From positions 1 through 37,499 of the IMG/VR virus record IMGVR_UViG_3300009182_000155: 37,499 bases of DNA, one strand, 5' to 3'. The notes under the pieces were generated by a model. That model saw only the letters and a list, made by a program, of their open reading frames with translations, ran no database searches and was not told the DNA's origin. Shown piece by piece: positions 1 to 9,100 of the stretch. Made by a program: the position numbers and the translations under genes. The first letter of the stretch is position 1. Each line of letters starts with the position of its first letter. The DNA is from a virus.

Positions 1-429
1 GCGGCGGTTGTCCAGAACAGTCTTCGTCAGCTGGGTAAGCTGGGTGACAGTCTTGGCGATCTGGTTCTCAATCTGGAAGGCGGTCTTCAGATCGTCCAAG
101 CAGATGCAAGGGGTCTGATAGCTTTTCGTCTGGAGGTTCCAAGTACGGATGGTCTGACCAAAGGACAGATCATTAGGAGCAGGAACGCAACCATTTGAAG
201 AAGTGCCGTTGGAAGTTCCAACATCAGTCCAGCTGTTTTCAAACGAGCCAGAGAGGACACGCTCAACTGTGATTTCGGAAAGTGTTACGCCCATTCCCTG
301 TGGGAATTTGCCAACACGGACTAGACGACCCCAAGGGCCGTCAACGGAGTAACGCTCGTGAACATCAACGGAGAACCGATTGGTTTCCCGCTGGAACAGA
401 TCGTTAACTGTGGAGCAAGTAATAGCCAT
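1..429 (-). CDS. N-terminal part (143 aa) of a virion structural protein, probable major capsid protein
   Basis: The reading frame opens with ATG at 429 and runs off the left edge without a stop, so only the first 143 residues are visible. The sequence is polar and free of membrane segments. A segment reading GMGVTLSEITVERVL is followed by QTPCICLDDLKTAFQIENQI, a layout I associate with major capsid proteins of uncultured podovirus-like phages. That is an impression from pattern, not a database match. It is the last gene of the left minus-strand block, after the tail genes. A scaffold-like gene lies far away at 27985-29181, which is unusual if this is the capsid. No SD precedes the start; the leader is A/C-rich (CCAAAACCAAACCAA). 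A different virion protein is possible. Confidence 0.5.
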   Translation of the reverse strand, partial: MAITCSTVNDLFQRETNRFSVDVHERYSVDGPWGRLVRVGKFPQGMGVTLSEITVERVLSGSFENSWTDVGTSNGTSSNGCVPAPNDLSFGQTIRTWNLQTKSYQTPCICLDDLKTAFQIENQIAKTVTQLTQLTKTVLDNRR

Positions 430-465
430 ATAAGTTAAAGATAAATTGGTTTGGTTTTGGTTATG

Positions 466-518
466 AATAAGCGGATGCTTACTCTGGTTTTGGAGAAGCG
501 ACACCTCCTACGCTTATT
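466..518 (-). promoter_or_regulatory. Inverted repeat in the leader of the capsid-like gene
   Basis: Perfect 8-base arms AATAAGCG (466-473) and CGCTTATT (511-518) enclose 37 bases. On the minus strand the interior contains AGGAGGTG, a strong SD-like string with no usable ATG just after it, and a smaller GGAG/CTCC pairing. It could be a leader RNA structure for the capsid-like gene that starts at 429. Function is inferred only. Confidence 0.35.
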
Positions 519-589
519 TTCTGGCGGCGAACCCAGATACGCCATAACCAAGCAACTACCTTAACTTCTACTAAATCGTCAACGGCTTT
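479..589 (-). other. 36 open codons directly after the amber stop of the nuclease
   Basis: In the frame of the upstream nuclease, its TAG stop (592-590) is followed by 36 sense codons ending in TAA (481-479). The encoded peptide includes VEVKVVAWLWRIWVRRQ and looks protein-like, but no ATG, GTG or TTG start lies in that frame. It may be the remnant of a small gene, an amber-readthrough extension, or chance. Confidence 0.25.
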
Positions 590-979
590 CTAATCATTTA
601 GAAGCATTTCCTTTAGATTCTCGCAATTCTCTATGGTAATAAGCGGGGCTGTCCACCTAACAACCTTCCACCCTAACTTCGTAGCCTCCCAGTATTTCTC
701 TGCATCTTTAAGGAATCCACCGCCCCTAGCATGGCGACCTCCCCAAGCCCCACCCTCAATCTCTATGAGAGTGTGGCTTTCGTGATGCACATAATCGGCT
801 CTCCACTTCCTCGTTGGATGAAACCGATACTCCGTCTCCAGAATCGGCCCCTTTACGCTTGCCCAAAGCAGATCGAACTTTCTTTCGAGACTGCTTGGCA
901 CTCTTGGCTTTGGCAAAGAAGTTTTCTTGGCAGAGCCGTTGCGTGATTTCCTTTTTGGCTTTTCTGGATTGTTTTGCAT
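590..979 (-). CDS. PD-(D/E)XK-like endonuclease (VSR/DUF559-like), 129 aa
   Basis: Predicted small DNA endonuclease. A lysine-rich N-terminus (residues 5-26) is followed by a restriction-endonuclease-like core: a Glu near 48-50, Asp62 in KWRADYV, the EIEGG strand (residues 73-77), then GGRH (80-83) and a Trp/Arg-rich end KLGWKVVRWT (101-110). This D-x(n)-E-x-E-G pattern followed by G-x-R-H is typical of small phage nucleases related to VSR and DUF559 proteins. Such enzymes are thought to act in recombination, repair or host DNA attack. The start at 979 lies inside the 3' end of the upstream glycosyltransferase-like frame, a 224-base overlap that is far larger than any other in the window. The stop is TAG, with an open frame beyond it. 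Fold assignment is fairly firm; the biological role is unknown. Confidence 0.75.
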   Translation of the reverse strand: MQNNPEKPKRKSRNGSAKKTSLPKPRVPSSLERKFDLLWASVKGPILETEYRFHPTRKWRADYVHHESHTLIEIEGGAWGGRHARGGGFLKDAEKYWEATKLGWKVVRWTAPLITIENCENLKEMLLND

Positions 980-1787
980 GGAATATTAATACATTGATTG
1001 CGTTGGAGATTGCTAGGTCTATTGCTGGTTGAGTCCCAGCAAATGGCTTTTCCTTTGTTTCATGAGGACTTCCCTCACAGGGGACACCCGCCGCAGGATC
1101 TCCCTGCGTACCATTCGGAGATAAGCCATCGTTGAATAATACACCCAACTTATCTGGATGATATATGACAGCTAAAGGATTAACGCAAGAGACATCAACC
1201 TTATCCCTCCTCCATGCCTTGGTTGGAACCCAATCATGCTGGATAAGGCTTGTTCTGGCGAACAATGGAATAACTTGCTTTGCACTAGCAATGTCCCAAG
1301 CAAGCCGCTCGTTGTTAAACAAGGATGGTGCAAGCCTATGGAGATCCCAGTGATACACGGCAATCCCGCTCATATGGTCAACTCCGTTGGGCATGATGCC
1401 AGCAATACCTACAAAGTCTCCCATAAAAGGCTGTCCACAGGATTTGTAGGCAAGCTCAATCGAATCAAGCCACTGCGGTTGGATTGGAATGGCATCTGGC
1501 TCCATCCACAAGAACGGAGCCTTTAGGTTGTCAGCGGCATGACGAGCAATGTTCTCAAATGCCAGATTGCAGGAAACAGGCCACCCAGTCTGCGTGTGGT
1601 AGCATGGCCTAACCTCCACAGATCCAAAGCACTCACGCAATGGCTCTATCACGCCATCAGTATTGGCATTGTGTGCTGGAAGAAGGATGATCTTGTGGTT
1701 TGGGTAAGGCCCAAGTTTCTTAACATGAGCCGCCCAACGCTCCATAAGCGGCTTATCTGCTCCGTAGTAAGAGATTGCAACTATCAT
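756..1787 (-). CDS. Glycosyltransferase-like protein, 343 aa
   Basis: The N-terminal part (about 1-240) looks like a GT-A type transferase. It opens with the beta strand MIVAISYYGADKP, has KIILLPAHN (32-40), and a WMEPDAIPI segment (95-102) where EPDA sits at the usual DxD metal and sugar-nucleotide position. Expected role: transfer of a sugar to a virion or cell-surface acceptor in the host cytoplasm. It follows tail-region genes, a common place for such genes. The last 75 residues are Lys/Ser/Arg-rich, have no visible domain, and lie in a different frame over the start of the nuclease gene (979). Either this tail is dispensable run-on after a frameshift, or both frames are used. Family assignment is by motif and strand pattern only. 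Confidence 0.6.
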   Translation of the reverse strand: MIVAISYYGADKPLMERWAAHVKKLGPYPNHKIILLPAHNANTDGVIEPLRECFGSVEVRPCYHTQTGWPVSCNLAFENIARHAADNLKAPFLWMEPDAIPIQPQWLDSIELAYKSCGQPFMGDFVGIAGIMPNGVDHMSGIAVYHWDLHRLAPSLFNNERLAWDIASAKQVIPLFARTSLIQHDWVPTKAWRRDKVDVSCVNPLAVIYHPDKLGVLFNDGLSPNGTQGDPAAGVPCEGSPHETKEKPFAGTQPAIDLAISNAINVLIFHAKQSRKAKKEITQRLCQENFFAKAKSAKQSRKKVRSALGKRKGADSGDGVSVSSNEEVESRLCASRKPHSHRD

Positions 1788-1824
1788 TTCAGTAGGACGC
1801 TTTTACATCCATGCTTAAAGCGTG

Positions 1825-2613
1825 TCAAGCAAAAGGACTCTGCAATTGTGCCCCTGTAAGAGTATCATAAATAGCCGTCCCTGCCCTTGAAGCATAGGGC
1901 CAGTAACTTGTTGGAAATAAAGATAAAGATGATGGAAGGGAATATGAATAGCCAGTATGTAGTCCATAATCTGAAATTCCACCATAAATATATGCAGTTT
2001 TGTTAAACACATTTAATGGTATTGAAGACCAATCTGTGGTGGTTGGCGTTGGATTTTCCACAGGGCTGTATGTTGCCCACCCAAATCCAAAATTACTTCC
2101 CGCTTCTAATTCTGGATGATAAATCTGCAAAAAATCAAAACCAAGTATTTCCGCATAAACATATGGATAATAAAGATTGTTATGTAAATTTATTTGATTA
2201 AAATCAACAACAATAGATGATTTTATCGTAACTGTAACACAAGCATATTTTCCATCCATTTGTTTTGTGCATGAGCCATTGTCAAATTGTCTTTGAAGCA
2301 ATCCGTATATACCAGAACAAACAAGTTTATTTTCATTTGTTATTGTTATGGGGTTTTCATATTTATAATATCCACCAACAACTGAAGGAACAAAACTTGT
2401 TGATGCACTTGTTGTATTTAAATTGTCATCAGTAACTGAAGATGACGCTGACGAAATTGAGTATATAGTTGCATGATTCCAGTTTGGAACCCAATACCAA
2501 TAAAGAAGCTCTTCGTAATTAAGCCCTATTGGGAAATTAGTGGCAACACCTACTGCATTTGAAGTAACTTCACATACAGGAAGTCTCCTTGCCGAGACAA
2601 CTCTATTGCCCAT
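1825..2613 (-). CDS. Tail-region protein of unknown function, 262 aa
   Basis: I do not recognise the family. The protein is rich in Tyr, Ser, Thr and Asn, has few charged residues, no signal peptide and no long hydrophobic helix. This composition suits a beta-rich, surface-exposed virion component such as a tail tip, fibre or receptor-binding part. It contains five cysteines, unusual for the neighbourhood. Its gene sits 2 bases from the 72-aa gene upstream and 37 bases ahead of the glycosyltransferase-like gene, inside one minus-strand series of tail genes. A host-recognition role is inferred from place and composition only. Confidence 0.5.
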   Translation of the reverse strand: MGNRVVSARRLPVCEVTSNAVGVATNFPIGLNYEELLYWYWVPNWNHATIYSISSASSSVTDDNLNTTSASTSFVPSVVGGYYKYENPITITNENKLVCSGIYGLLQRQFDNGSCTKQMDGKYACVTVTIKSSIVVDFNQINLHNNLYYPYVYAEILGFDFLQIYHPELEAGSNFGFGWATYSPVENPTPTTTDWSSIPLNVFNKTAYIYGGISDYGLHTGYSYSLPSSLSLFPTSYWPYASRAGTAIYDTLTGAQLQSPFA

Positions 2614-2615
2614 AA

Positions 2616-2834
2616 CTATTCAGCGACTGGAGTGGTTCCAATCACCATCATGTGACCAGCCGCACCATTTACGCAAACATCAAGTCTTTGTGGCCCATAT
2701 CCAACAGGCAACCCATCTTTGGCAAACGGATTATTGGATTGTTTATTAACCAGCCTATTGCCAGCAATTCCAACATTCCCAATAGTCGAGAACATTGCTT
2801 TATCAAACGATGTCTTTGGTTCGTTCTTTTTCAC
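2616..2834 (-). CDS. Small hypothetical tail-region protein, 72 aa
   Basis: A short protein with a Lys-rich start and a glycine-containing middle (STIGNVGIAGNRLVNKQSNN). No motif is recognised. The ATG at 2834 overlaps the end of the 108-aa gene upstream by 4 bases, which implies translational coupling and supports it as real. It is likely a minor virion or assembly protein, by context only. Confidence 0.55.
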   Translation of the reverse strand: MKKNEPKTSFDKAMFSTIGNVGIAGNRLVNKQSNNPFAKDGLPVGYGPQRLDVCVNGAAGHMMVIGTTPVAE

Positions 2835-3157
2835 GGATCGTATGGCGTAATAAGTGCCTGTTCAGTATGAGTGTAGGCTACCTTATTGGCACGATCATAG
2901 TAAATAAAAATGATGGAATATGGCTTAACTGCGTATGCGTTGATGTCAGTAAAGCAAAGCCAAGTATTGTATCTTTTGATAAAATCAATGCTATTTGGAT
3001 CTCTGTCCAAATTGTTTGAAAGAATAACCTCATCAATCACTGCACCAGTTGCAGTGGATGGCTGTCCTCCAGCCTTTGTTGGGTACTCAAATGTTATGTC
3101 GCCAAAGTCAATAACTTGATACTTACTGGCTTTATAGGGAGCCTTTATTGTTATCAT
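2831..3157 (-). CDS. Hypothetical tail-region protein, 108 aa
   Basis: A mixed alpha/beta small protein of unknown family, with many Tyr and Ile residues (KPYSIIFIYYDRANKVAY near the C-terminus). There is no transmembrane segment or metal motif. It starts 2 bases after the 112-aa gene and overlaps the 72-aa gene by 4 bases, so it belongs to the co-transcribed run of small genes after the repeat-bearing tail protein. Head- or tail-associated accessory function is inferred from position. Confidence 0.55.
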   Translation of the reverse strand: MITIKAPYKASKYQVIDFGDITFEYPTKAGGQPSTATGAVIDEVILSNNLDRDPNSIDFIKRYNTWLCFTDINAYAVKPYSIIFIYYDRANKVAYTHTEQALITPYDP

Positions 3158-3159
3158 TG

Positions 3160-3498
3160 CTACGCCAGTATGGATGTGTAGTAAGCATCAATTGCTGAAT
3201 AAACATCTGATAGAGCGGCCTGTGCCTGTGCATATGTTAGTGTCAAATCTGCGTCTCCTGCGGTATTACGCCTTGGCTCCCCAAGGTTATATTCAATCAA
3301 TGCCGTTGGGTTAACCTCATTAATGCAACCAATAGCAACATACGGATAGTGTGCGTCTGTATATGTTGTTGGTGAAACAAGTGCCTTCCAAATAATTGAA
3401 GCAGAAACAAAGGAAGATGGCTTAAATGTTGCTCCTGTGTTTGTGTCTTCCTCGTAAACATATACAAGGTTGTTTCCAGTTGTGAAGTCGTAGGGCAT
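3160..3498 (-). CDS. Hypothetical tail-region protein, 112 aa
   Basis: Unknown family. The N-terminal half is polar and Thr/Ser-rich (YDFTTGNNLVYVYEEDTNTG). The C-terminal part is an alanine-rich helix (LTYAQAQAALSDVYSAIDAYY) that could pack in an oligomeric virion assembly. It lies 12 bases after the stop of the 868-aa repeat protein. No enzymatic motif is seen. Confidence 0.55.
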   Translation of the reverse strand: MPYDFTTGNNLVYVYEEDTNTGATFKPSSFVSASIIWKALVSPTTYTDAHYPYVAIGCINEVNPTALIEYNLGEPRRNTAGDADLTLTYAQAQAALSDVYSAIDAYYTSILA

Positions 3499-3510
3499 AT
3501 ATTTATAGGT

Positions 3511-6117
3511 TTATACTGGTTCTTTTACATATTCAAGTCTTTTGATAAAGATATTACCCTGCCATCTTTCGCAGTCTCCACCAATAAGAATTTCATCACC
3601 TACATTATAAGTTGTTGGGTTGCTTGCCTGTCCTCCTGCAATCTGAAGTGCAATTCCATTAGTGCTGATAGAAGCAGTGGACAAATTAACAGGGGCTGGT
3701 GGGTGAATAGTTCCGTCTGGGATATTGAAGAATTGAATTGCCCAAGGGCGAGTTGTAACGCTGAAAAACTGCTCGTTTGACAAATCCTGCTCTCCAACAT
3801 GGTAAGTAATCACGCTTCTTGCGGCTACTGTCATACTTACTGGATAGCGGTTGTCAAAGAATGACAAGCTGGCAGTAATGCCATCGTCAGTGTGTTTTGC
3901 TTTCCAAGTATAGATGATGCCGGGGAATGTGTGCTGTATACTCCTGTATTCCACCCTGCTTGGAGGAAGGACTGGGTTTCCATAGCCATCTAATGGCAAG
4001 CTCTTGATCGTTCTTTTAATCCAAGGGAACCCAACATCCACATCAGCCACATCTAAAATTGCACCAGTAATGGATGGAGCAGTAAGATCAGACCGCAGTA
4101 TCATGGAGGTGGTATTTTTTATTACAGCCGTATCATGGCTTATCTCGTAAGTAATAACATCTGGCGGGGTTGAGTCCATTACCACCCTCTGCCTTTGTGA
4201 TTTTGCAGAATCAATAGGATCTATTTCATCAGATACAAGAAGACCAGTAAGGTCAACTGCTTGACTTGGGGAAACAATGCTTTTTGTTATTGTTTCTGTT
4301 GTGCCGTATTTATTGACTGATTTCCCTCCAAGTGATGTTGGGCCATTAGAGGAAGTAGTAGTTTTCTTACTTTTTGATGAATCAATTGGACTTACTTCAG
4401 AAAAAATAACAGAAGAAGAAACTGCATCTGGGGATGTTCCGTATGCGACTATTGACTCTTCAATTGTGGTATTTCCAAGTAATCCAGATTTTGTTGATGC
4501 ACCACCAAGAAGCGTTGGCCCATTTGTTGATATAGTTGTTTTCTTGCTCTTTGAAGAATCAATTGCAGTTACTTCTGATGAAAGGATAGTAGAGGAAATT
4601 TCATCTGGAGATGTTCCGTATGCTACTATTGATTCTTGAATTGTAGTATTTCCAAGCAACCCAGATTTTTTAGAAGCACCACCAAGCAATGTTGGGCCAG
4701 TGCTTGTTGCGGTAGTTTTCTTACTCTTGGCTGAATCAATTGCAGTTATTTCAGAATAAACAACAGAAATATCCAGCGGGTCTGGATTTGTTCCTGCGGC
4801 TACAATTTGCTCAACAACATTTACCTCGCCAAGCAATCCACTCTTCTTTGATGGATTAGACAACAATACTGGCCCAGAAGAAACAATAGTTGTTTTTTTT
4901 GATTTTGTTAAATCAATTGGAACAACAGATGACTCTAAAACAGTTTGAGACAAATCATCTGGATCGTCACCATAATCAACTATTCTTTCTATTGTTGACA
5001 CTTCTCCAAGCAATCCGCTTTTCTTTGAGCCTCCAGAAAGTGAATTTGGCCCAGAAGATGAAATGGTTGTTTTTTTTGATTTATAAGAATCAATAGGAGT
5101 TACTTGCGATGAAAGAACTGTTTGTGAAAGAGGATCTGGCGAAGCTCCGTAATCAACAATTGATTCAGATGAAAATTTTATTCCTTGCAACCCAGATGAT
5201 ACTTCGCTCCCACCAAGAAGAGTTGGGCCAGTTGATCTGATTGTAACTTTCTTGCTCTTTGTAGCTGAAATTGCTTCAACTGAAGACGAAAGAATTGTTT
5301 TACTTAATTGATCTGGGTTTGTTGATGGGCCAACAATAACATCAGTTGCATATGTTGAACCAAGCAATCCAGACTTTTCTTCTTTTGATGTAAGTGTTGC
5401 GTAGTTTGAAACAGTGCCAAATTTTAAACTACTTTTAACTGAATCAACAGGGTCAACGCTTGTTTGGGTTACATAAAGCCCATCTGCATTGGATGGAGTT
5501 CCAGACTCAACAACTTGCGTTGTCGTAGTCTGTAAATCTCCCCTTGCAGTAAGGCTTGTGCCAGTAAGCACTGGGCCGGGTATAGTCTCATACACCCTCT
5601 GAACAACCACATATCGTGAGCGTAATGGGTTATCCTCTCCAAGCTCTGCCATTTGCTGGCTTGCAATAACCGCATTGCCACCAAATACAGGGTCAATGTT
5701 TCCAAGCTCAATTGTTGCATATTGCGAGCGAGGAACAATGTATTGGCGTGTATAGATTGGGAACGCAGGGTTTTCAGAGCTATAGCTCACCCCATAGTTC
5801 CAAGGATCTTGAGACGCTAAAGAGCGATCATTTGCCCAATAGCGATAGACAAACTCGCCATCAGCCGTAGGACGCTCATGGACAAGATACAAGGTTTCGG
5901 GCCATTTCTTGGCATCCCTTCCTTTGTAGATAACAGGATCAATGTCAGTAATGGCTGGCTTCTGTGGCGTATAGCTTCCTTTTTCGGAGCTAACCCTCTC
6001 CACTAATACGATATGCCCATTCCTGTCGGCAAACGATGGGATGATTGGCGTTGGGTATTGAGGCACCCCAATCTCTAAAGCGGGGTGTGGAAACGCTGGA
6101 TTTTTTGCTGTTGCCAT
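3511..6117 (-). CDS. Tail or fibre protein with 59-residue tandem repeats, 868 aa
   Basis: A unique N-terminal region (about 1-167) is followed by eight or nine tandem repeats of 59 residues, then a unique C-terminal region (about 695-868). The KSKK signature recurs at residues 287, 346, 405, 464, 523 and 582, exactly 59 apart until the last units. Diverged copies begin near 168, 228 and 639. Each unit carries KSKKTT, then GPTLLGG, then KSGLLG, then a PD-containing turn. The Ser/Thr/Val-rich composition implies an elongated beta structure, as in tail fibres, tail needles or adhesive appendages. It sits directly after the giant internal virion protein. No chaperone domain, hydrolase motif or signal peptide was seen. 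Virion location is likely; the exact part is inference. Confidence 0.65.
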   Translation of the reverse strand: MATAKNPAFPHPALEIGVPQYPTPIIPSFADRNGHIVLVERVSSEKGSYTPQKPAITDIDPVIYKGRDAKKWPETLYLVHERPTADGEFVYRYWANDRSLASQDPWNYGVSYSSENPAFPIYTRQYIVPRSQYATIELGNIDPVFGGNAVIASQQMAELGEDNPLRSRYVVVQRVYETIPGPVLTGTSLTARGDLQTTTTQVVESGTPSNADGLYVTQTSVDPVDSVKSSLKFGTVSNYATLTSKEEKSGLLGSTYATDVIVGPSTNPDQLSKTILSSSVEAISATKSKKVTIRSTGPTLLGGSEVSSGLQGIKFSSESIVDYGASPDPLSQTVLSSQVTPIDSYKSKKTTISSSGPNSLSGGSKKSGLLGEVSTIERIVDYGDDPDDLSQTVLESSVVPIDLTKSKKTTIVSSGPVLLSNPSKKSGLLGEVNVVEQIVAAGTNPDPLDISVVYSEITAIDSAKSKKTTATSTGPTLLGGASKKSGLLGNTTIQESIVAYGTSPDEISSTILSSEVTAIDSSKSKKTTISTNGPTLLGGASTKSGLLGNTTIEESIVAYGTSPDAVSSSVIFSEVSPIDSSKSKKTTTSSNGPTSLGGKSVNKYGTTETITKSIVSPSQAVDLTGLLVSDEIDPIDSAKSQRQRVVMDSTPPDVITYEISHDTAVIKNTTSMILRSDLTAPSITGAILDVADVDVGFPWIKRTIKSLPLDGYGNPVLPPSRVEYRSIQHTFPGIIYTWKAKHTDDGITASLSFFDNRYPVSMTVAARSVITYHVGEQDLSNEQFFSVTTRPWAIQFFNIPDGTIHPPAPVNLSTASISTNGIALQIAGGQASNPTTYNVGDEILIGGDCERWQGNIFIKRLEYVKEPV
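4204..5616 (-). repeat. Tandem 177-bp coding repeats inside the 868-aa tail gene
   Basis: The DNA encoding residues about 168-638 is built of successive 177-base units (59 codons). The units encoding residues 464-581 are the most alike, so they are probably the most recent duplications. Outer units are more diverged. The period is exact at the protein level for at least five adjacent units. Confidence 0.85.
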
Positions 6118-6140
6118 ATCAGTTAGGACTTATATGGCGT

Positions 6141-9100
6141 TTATTTGCCTTTTGCAACAGGGATAAGGCCCCTTTGAGAGAGGATTTCGTATGCTTTAGA
6201 TCCTTTTTTTGTAACAGAAAGCATTTCATCTCTTAATGACAGCTTCCTTTTGTTAAAAACAGATTTTGATCTTTGGATTTTTCCAGCAACCTCTTCAACA
6301 ATTGAGTCTTGCTCCTCTGGAGATGCAACCCTATACACTTCAAGTGCATCTTGCGGTGTTTTAAGCTTTTTAACACGCTGAACAAGAAGGTCTGGCTCTT
6401 TAATTTTTCCAGAAAGCGTTGTTTGATCTGCTGGCACAAGAATTTGATCTTGAATGCCTTTATTGAAGATTTGTATGGCCTTTTGCTTATCTCCTTCTTT
6501 AACGGCTTTCAATATTTCTTTTCTTACGGCGTATCGAAGATCCTGTTGAGGCGTGTATGGGAGTTTAATCCCAAGCTGGGCAGATAGCTTTAACGCAGGA
6601 GAAACAGTAGCCTTGTATCCAACCGAGCTTGCAACAACCTCTGCGGCTGTTTCAACTGGTTTTGCAAACGGCTTTAACCACTTTGGATATTCAATATCTG
6701 ATTTTGTTTCTTCTGATGGTGCTGGAATACCCTCTGGCATATCCTTTGTTTTAATCATTGATTCTGCCTTTTCAATCAATGCACCTCCACCCATTGAATA
6801 CAATAATGGCTGTTGTTGTTTGAGTCCAACCCTCAAGTTTTCAAGATATTGCTCGTATCCTCCAATCTGCCTCGCAGAATAAACTCCTTGGAATCCAGTT
6901 CTTAAATCAAACCTTTCTCCCTTTAATGTTTGCCAAGCAAGACTCACTCCCGGCCCAATAAATGGATGAAGAGATGTGGTGGTGAAGTCATTCTTCATGT
7001 TGTTTTGAATCTCTTCAATAGATGCACCATTCTTCACTCCTTCAAATGCGGCATTAAGACCAAGTAGCCTCATGCCCCTTCGTATTCCAGTAAGTGCAAA
7101 TAGATCCAAAATCCTACGCTTTCCTTCCTTTGTATCTGCATTAGGGCCAAAATCAATTGCACCAACTGGAGTTCCATATCTGCCACCCATATTGCCAGTT
7201 GTTACCATGTTTATTAACGCAGGAATGGTTGCCGCTAAAACAAGTCCAGATGCTTGCATCACCCTTGCTTCAAATGCGGCTTTATCTGAAGGTGATTTAA
7301 ATCCGGGGTCTGCCATTACAAGCCTTCTTGCAATTCGGTTCATTGACCTACCAGCAACAATAAATGGAGAGAACCCAGCATCACGAAGTGTTGATTGCCA
7401 TCTTGACATTAACTTTCTATTGTATTCGCCAATCTGGGATACAAAATCAATTTTCCCCTCTGGCGTGTCAACTGCAAGACCCTTTTTTACAAGAGCATCA
7501 TAGTTCCTGCTCATTATTACACGAGCGGCTGTATCAACATTGTGCAATAAATTATGGGCACTTACATATCTTACAATCCCCTTTTGCTCATATTTAGAGC
7601 GAAGCCCAGCAGTCATTGCTAGATCGGCAATTTCCTGCCTAATTTCTGGTGTATCTAATTCAATTTCTTTATACACATTATAAATCTTTTTTATTGTATT
7701 TGCAGAGCTAATAAATGGGATTTTTTTAGCAATCTGCTTTAATGCAGGATCTCCAGAAAGAGCATTGTTAACTGCACCATGTAAGTTTTTAAGGTGGGCA
7801 ACTGCATCTGCAATTCCAAGAACTTGAAGTTGAGTTACCCAAGAAAACATTTTAAGTGCCTTAACCCTTCCGTTTACATCAAGCAACTGCATTAATTCAT
7901 CATGGATTTTTGGGTCAACCCACATATCCCTTTCAATAATTGATGTTTTTCCAGTTGTTGGATCTTTTACTGGCATCTTTGCTGGGAACCTTCTGCCTTC
8001 TTCTCCATTAAACATTGGTGCGTTTCCTCCGGGTGACTTAATAACAGCCGCACCATTTTTAATTAAAGAATTATACAAATCAATTTTTGCCGCATCATTA
8101 ATCCTTGGTGCAAATGTGTTCTTTAATATATTAAAGGCATCAGTTGAAAACTCTGAATTATATTGCTGGGATTTATCAAGCTTTAGACGCTTAACATCTG
8201 GATTGCGATAGTTAACAACTTGCATTGATGGGAGCTTGCCGTCTTTCTCGGTGTCTTCATTAAAGTCTTTAATCCTTAATTCTTGATCTTTAGACAATAA
8301 ATTAATTCTGGCACCAAATACTGAACCAGCATTTTCCAGAGGTATAACATTTTCATCCCCCCATTTTGAATGAAGCTCGTCTTGTGCTGGATGGACTATT
8401 TCTTTCCATCGTTTAATGTTTTCTTCAATAACTGTTCCCTTTGCCGACTCAACATCTTCTTTAAATTTTGCAATATCGTGGGTATTCCAAAGTGCATCTC
8501 TACTATCACGCAAGTCATCTGCTTTTTCTTGGAGTTCCTTAATTCTTCCAGCCGCACCCCTTGGTGCAGTTCCAGCATCATACTCGTCCATTAGGTTTAA
8601 AAGCTCTTCATTTACTTTATTAAGCTCTTCTTTTGTTGCATTATATCCGCCTAGAATGTCATCTTTTGCAAGGATCTCCATTGTTTTAGACATTGCTTCT
8701 TCATTCTGATATGAATCTGGGAAAACTTTTGCAAGAATGTTTTCAATATGAGGATCAACCCATTTAGTTGCATTTGCCAATGCGTTAGCTTGAACCTTAA
8801 CTCCAGCCCTAGAAAGATTTGGAATTGTTTTTCCTTCCCAGCTATCTGCAACTGTTTGAGTTACATCCTCAAATCCAGAATAAATGTCTTCTAGCTTTGG
8901 TATCTTTGCACCCAAGATCCTCATGTCATTGGTAAACATATCAAGTTTACGCAATCCTTTCCTAAACGCACTTTCCTGCTTTTGCTCACTTAACCTAACT
9001 CCTTCAGTGAAGGCTGATTCCACTGCGGTTTTAGCGGCTGGATCTTTGATTGTTTCTTTGGCCTTTGTGGAAACATCAGTCTTTATAACTTCAGCGGTCT

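Noticed and set aside
479-592. Genome-wide reassignment of TAG to an amino acid
   Set aside because: Other genes end in TAG with a new gene following at once (for example 36818-36820, 16616-16618), so TAG appears to be a normal stop.
4204-5616. CRISPR-like regular repeats
   Set aside because: The 177-base periodicity is protein-coding and gives 59-residue repeats; there are no short identical repeats with unique spacers.
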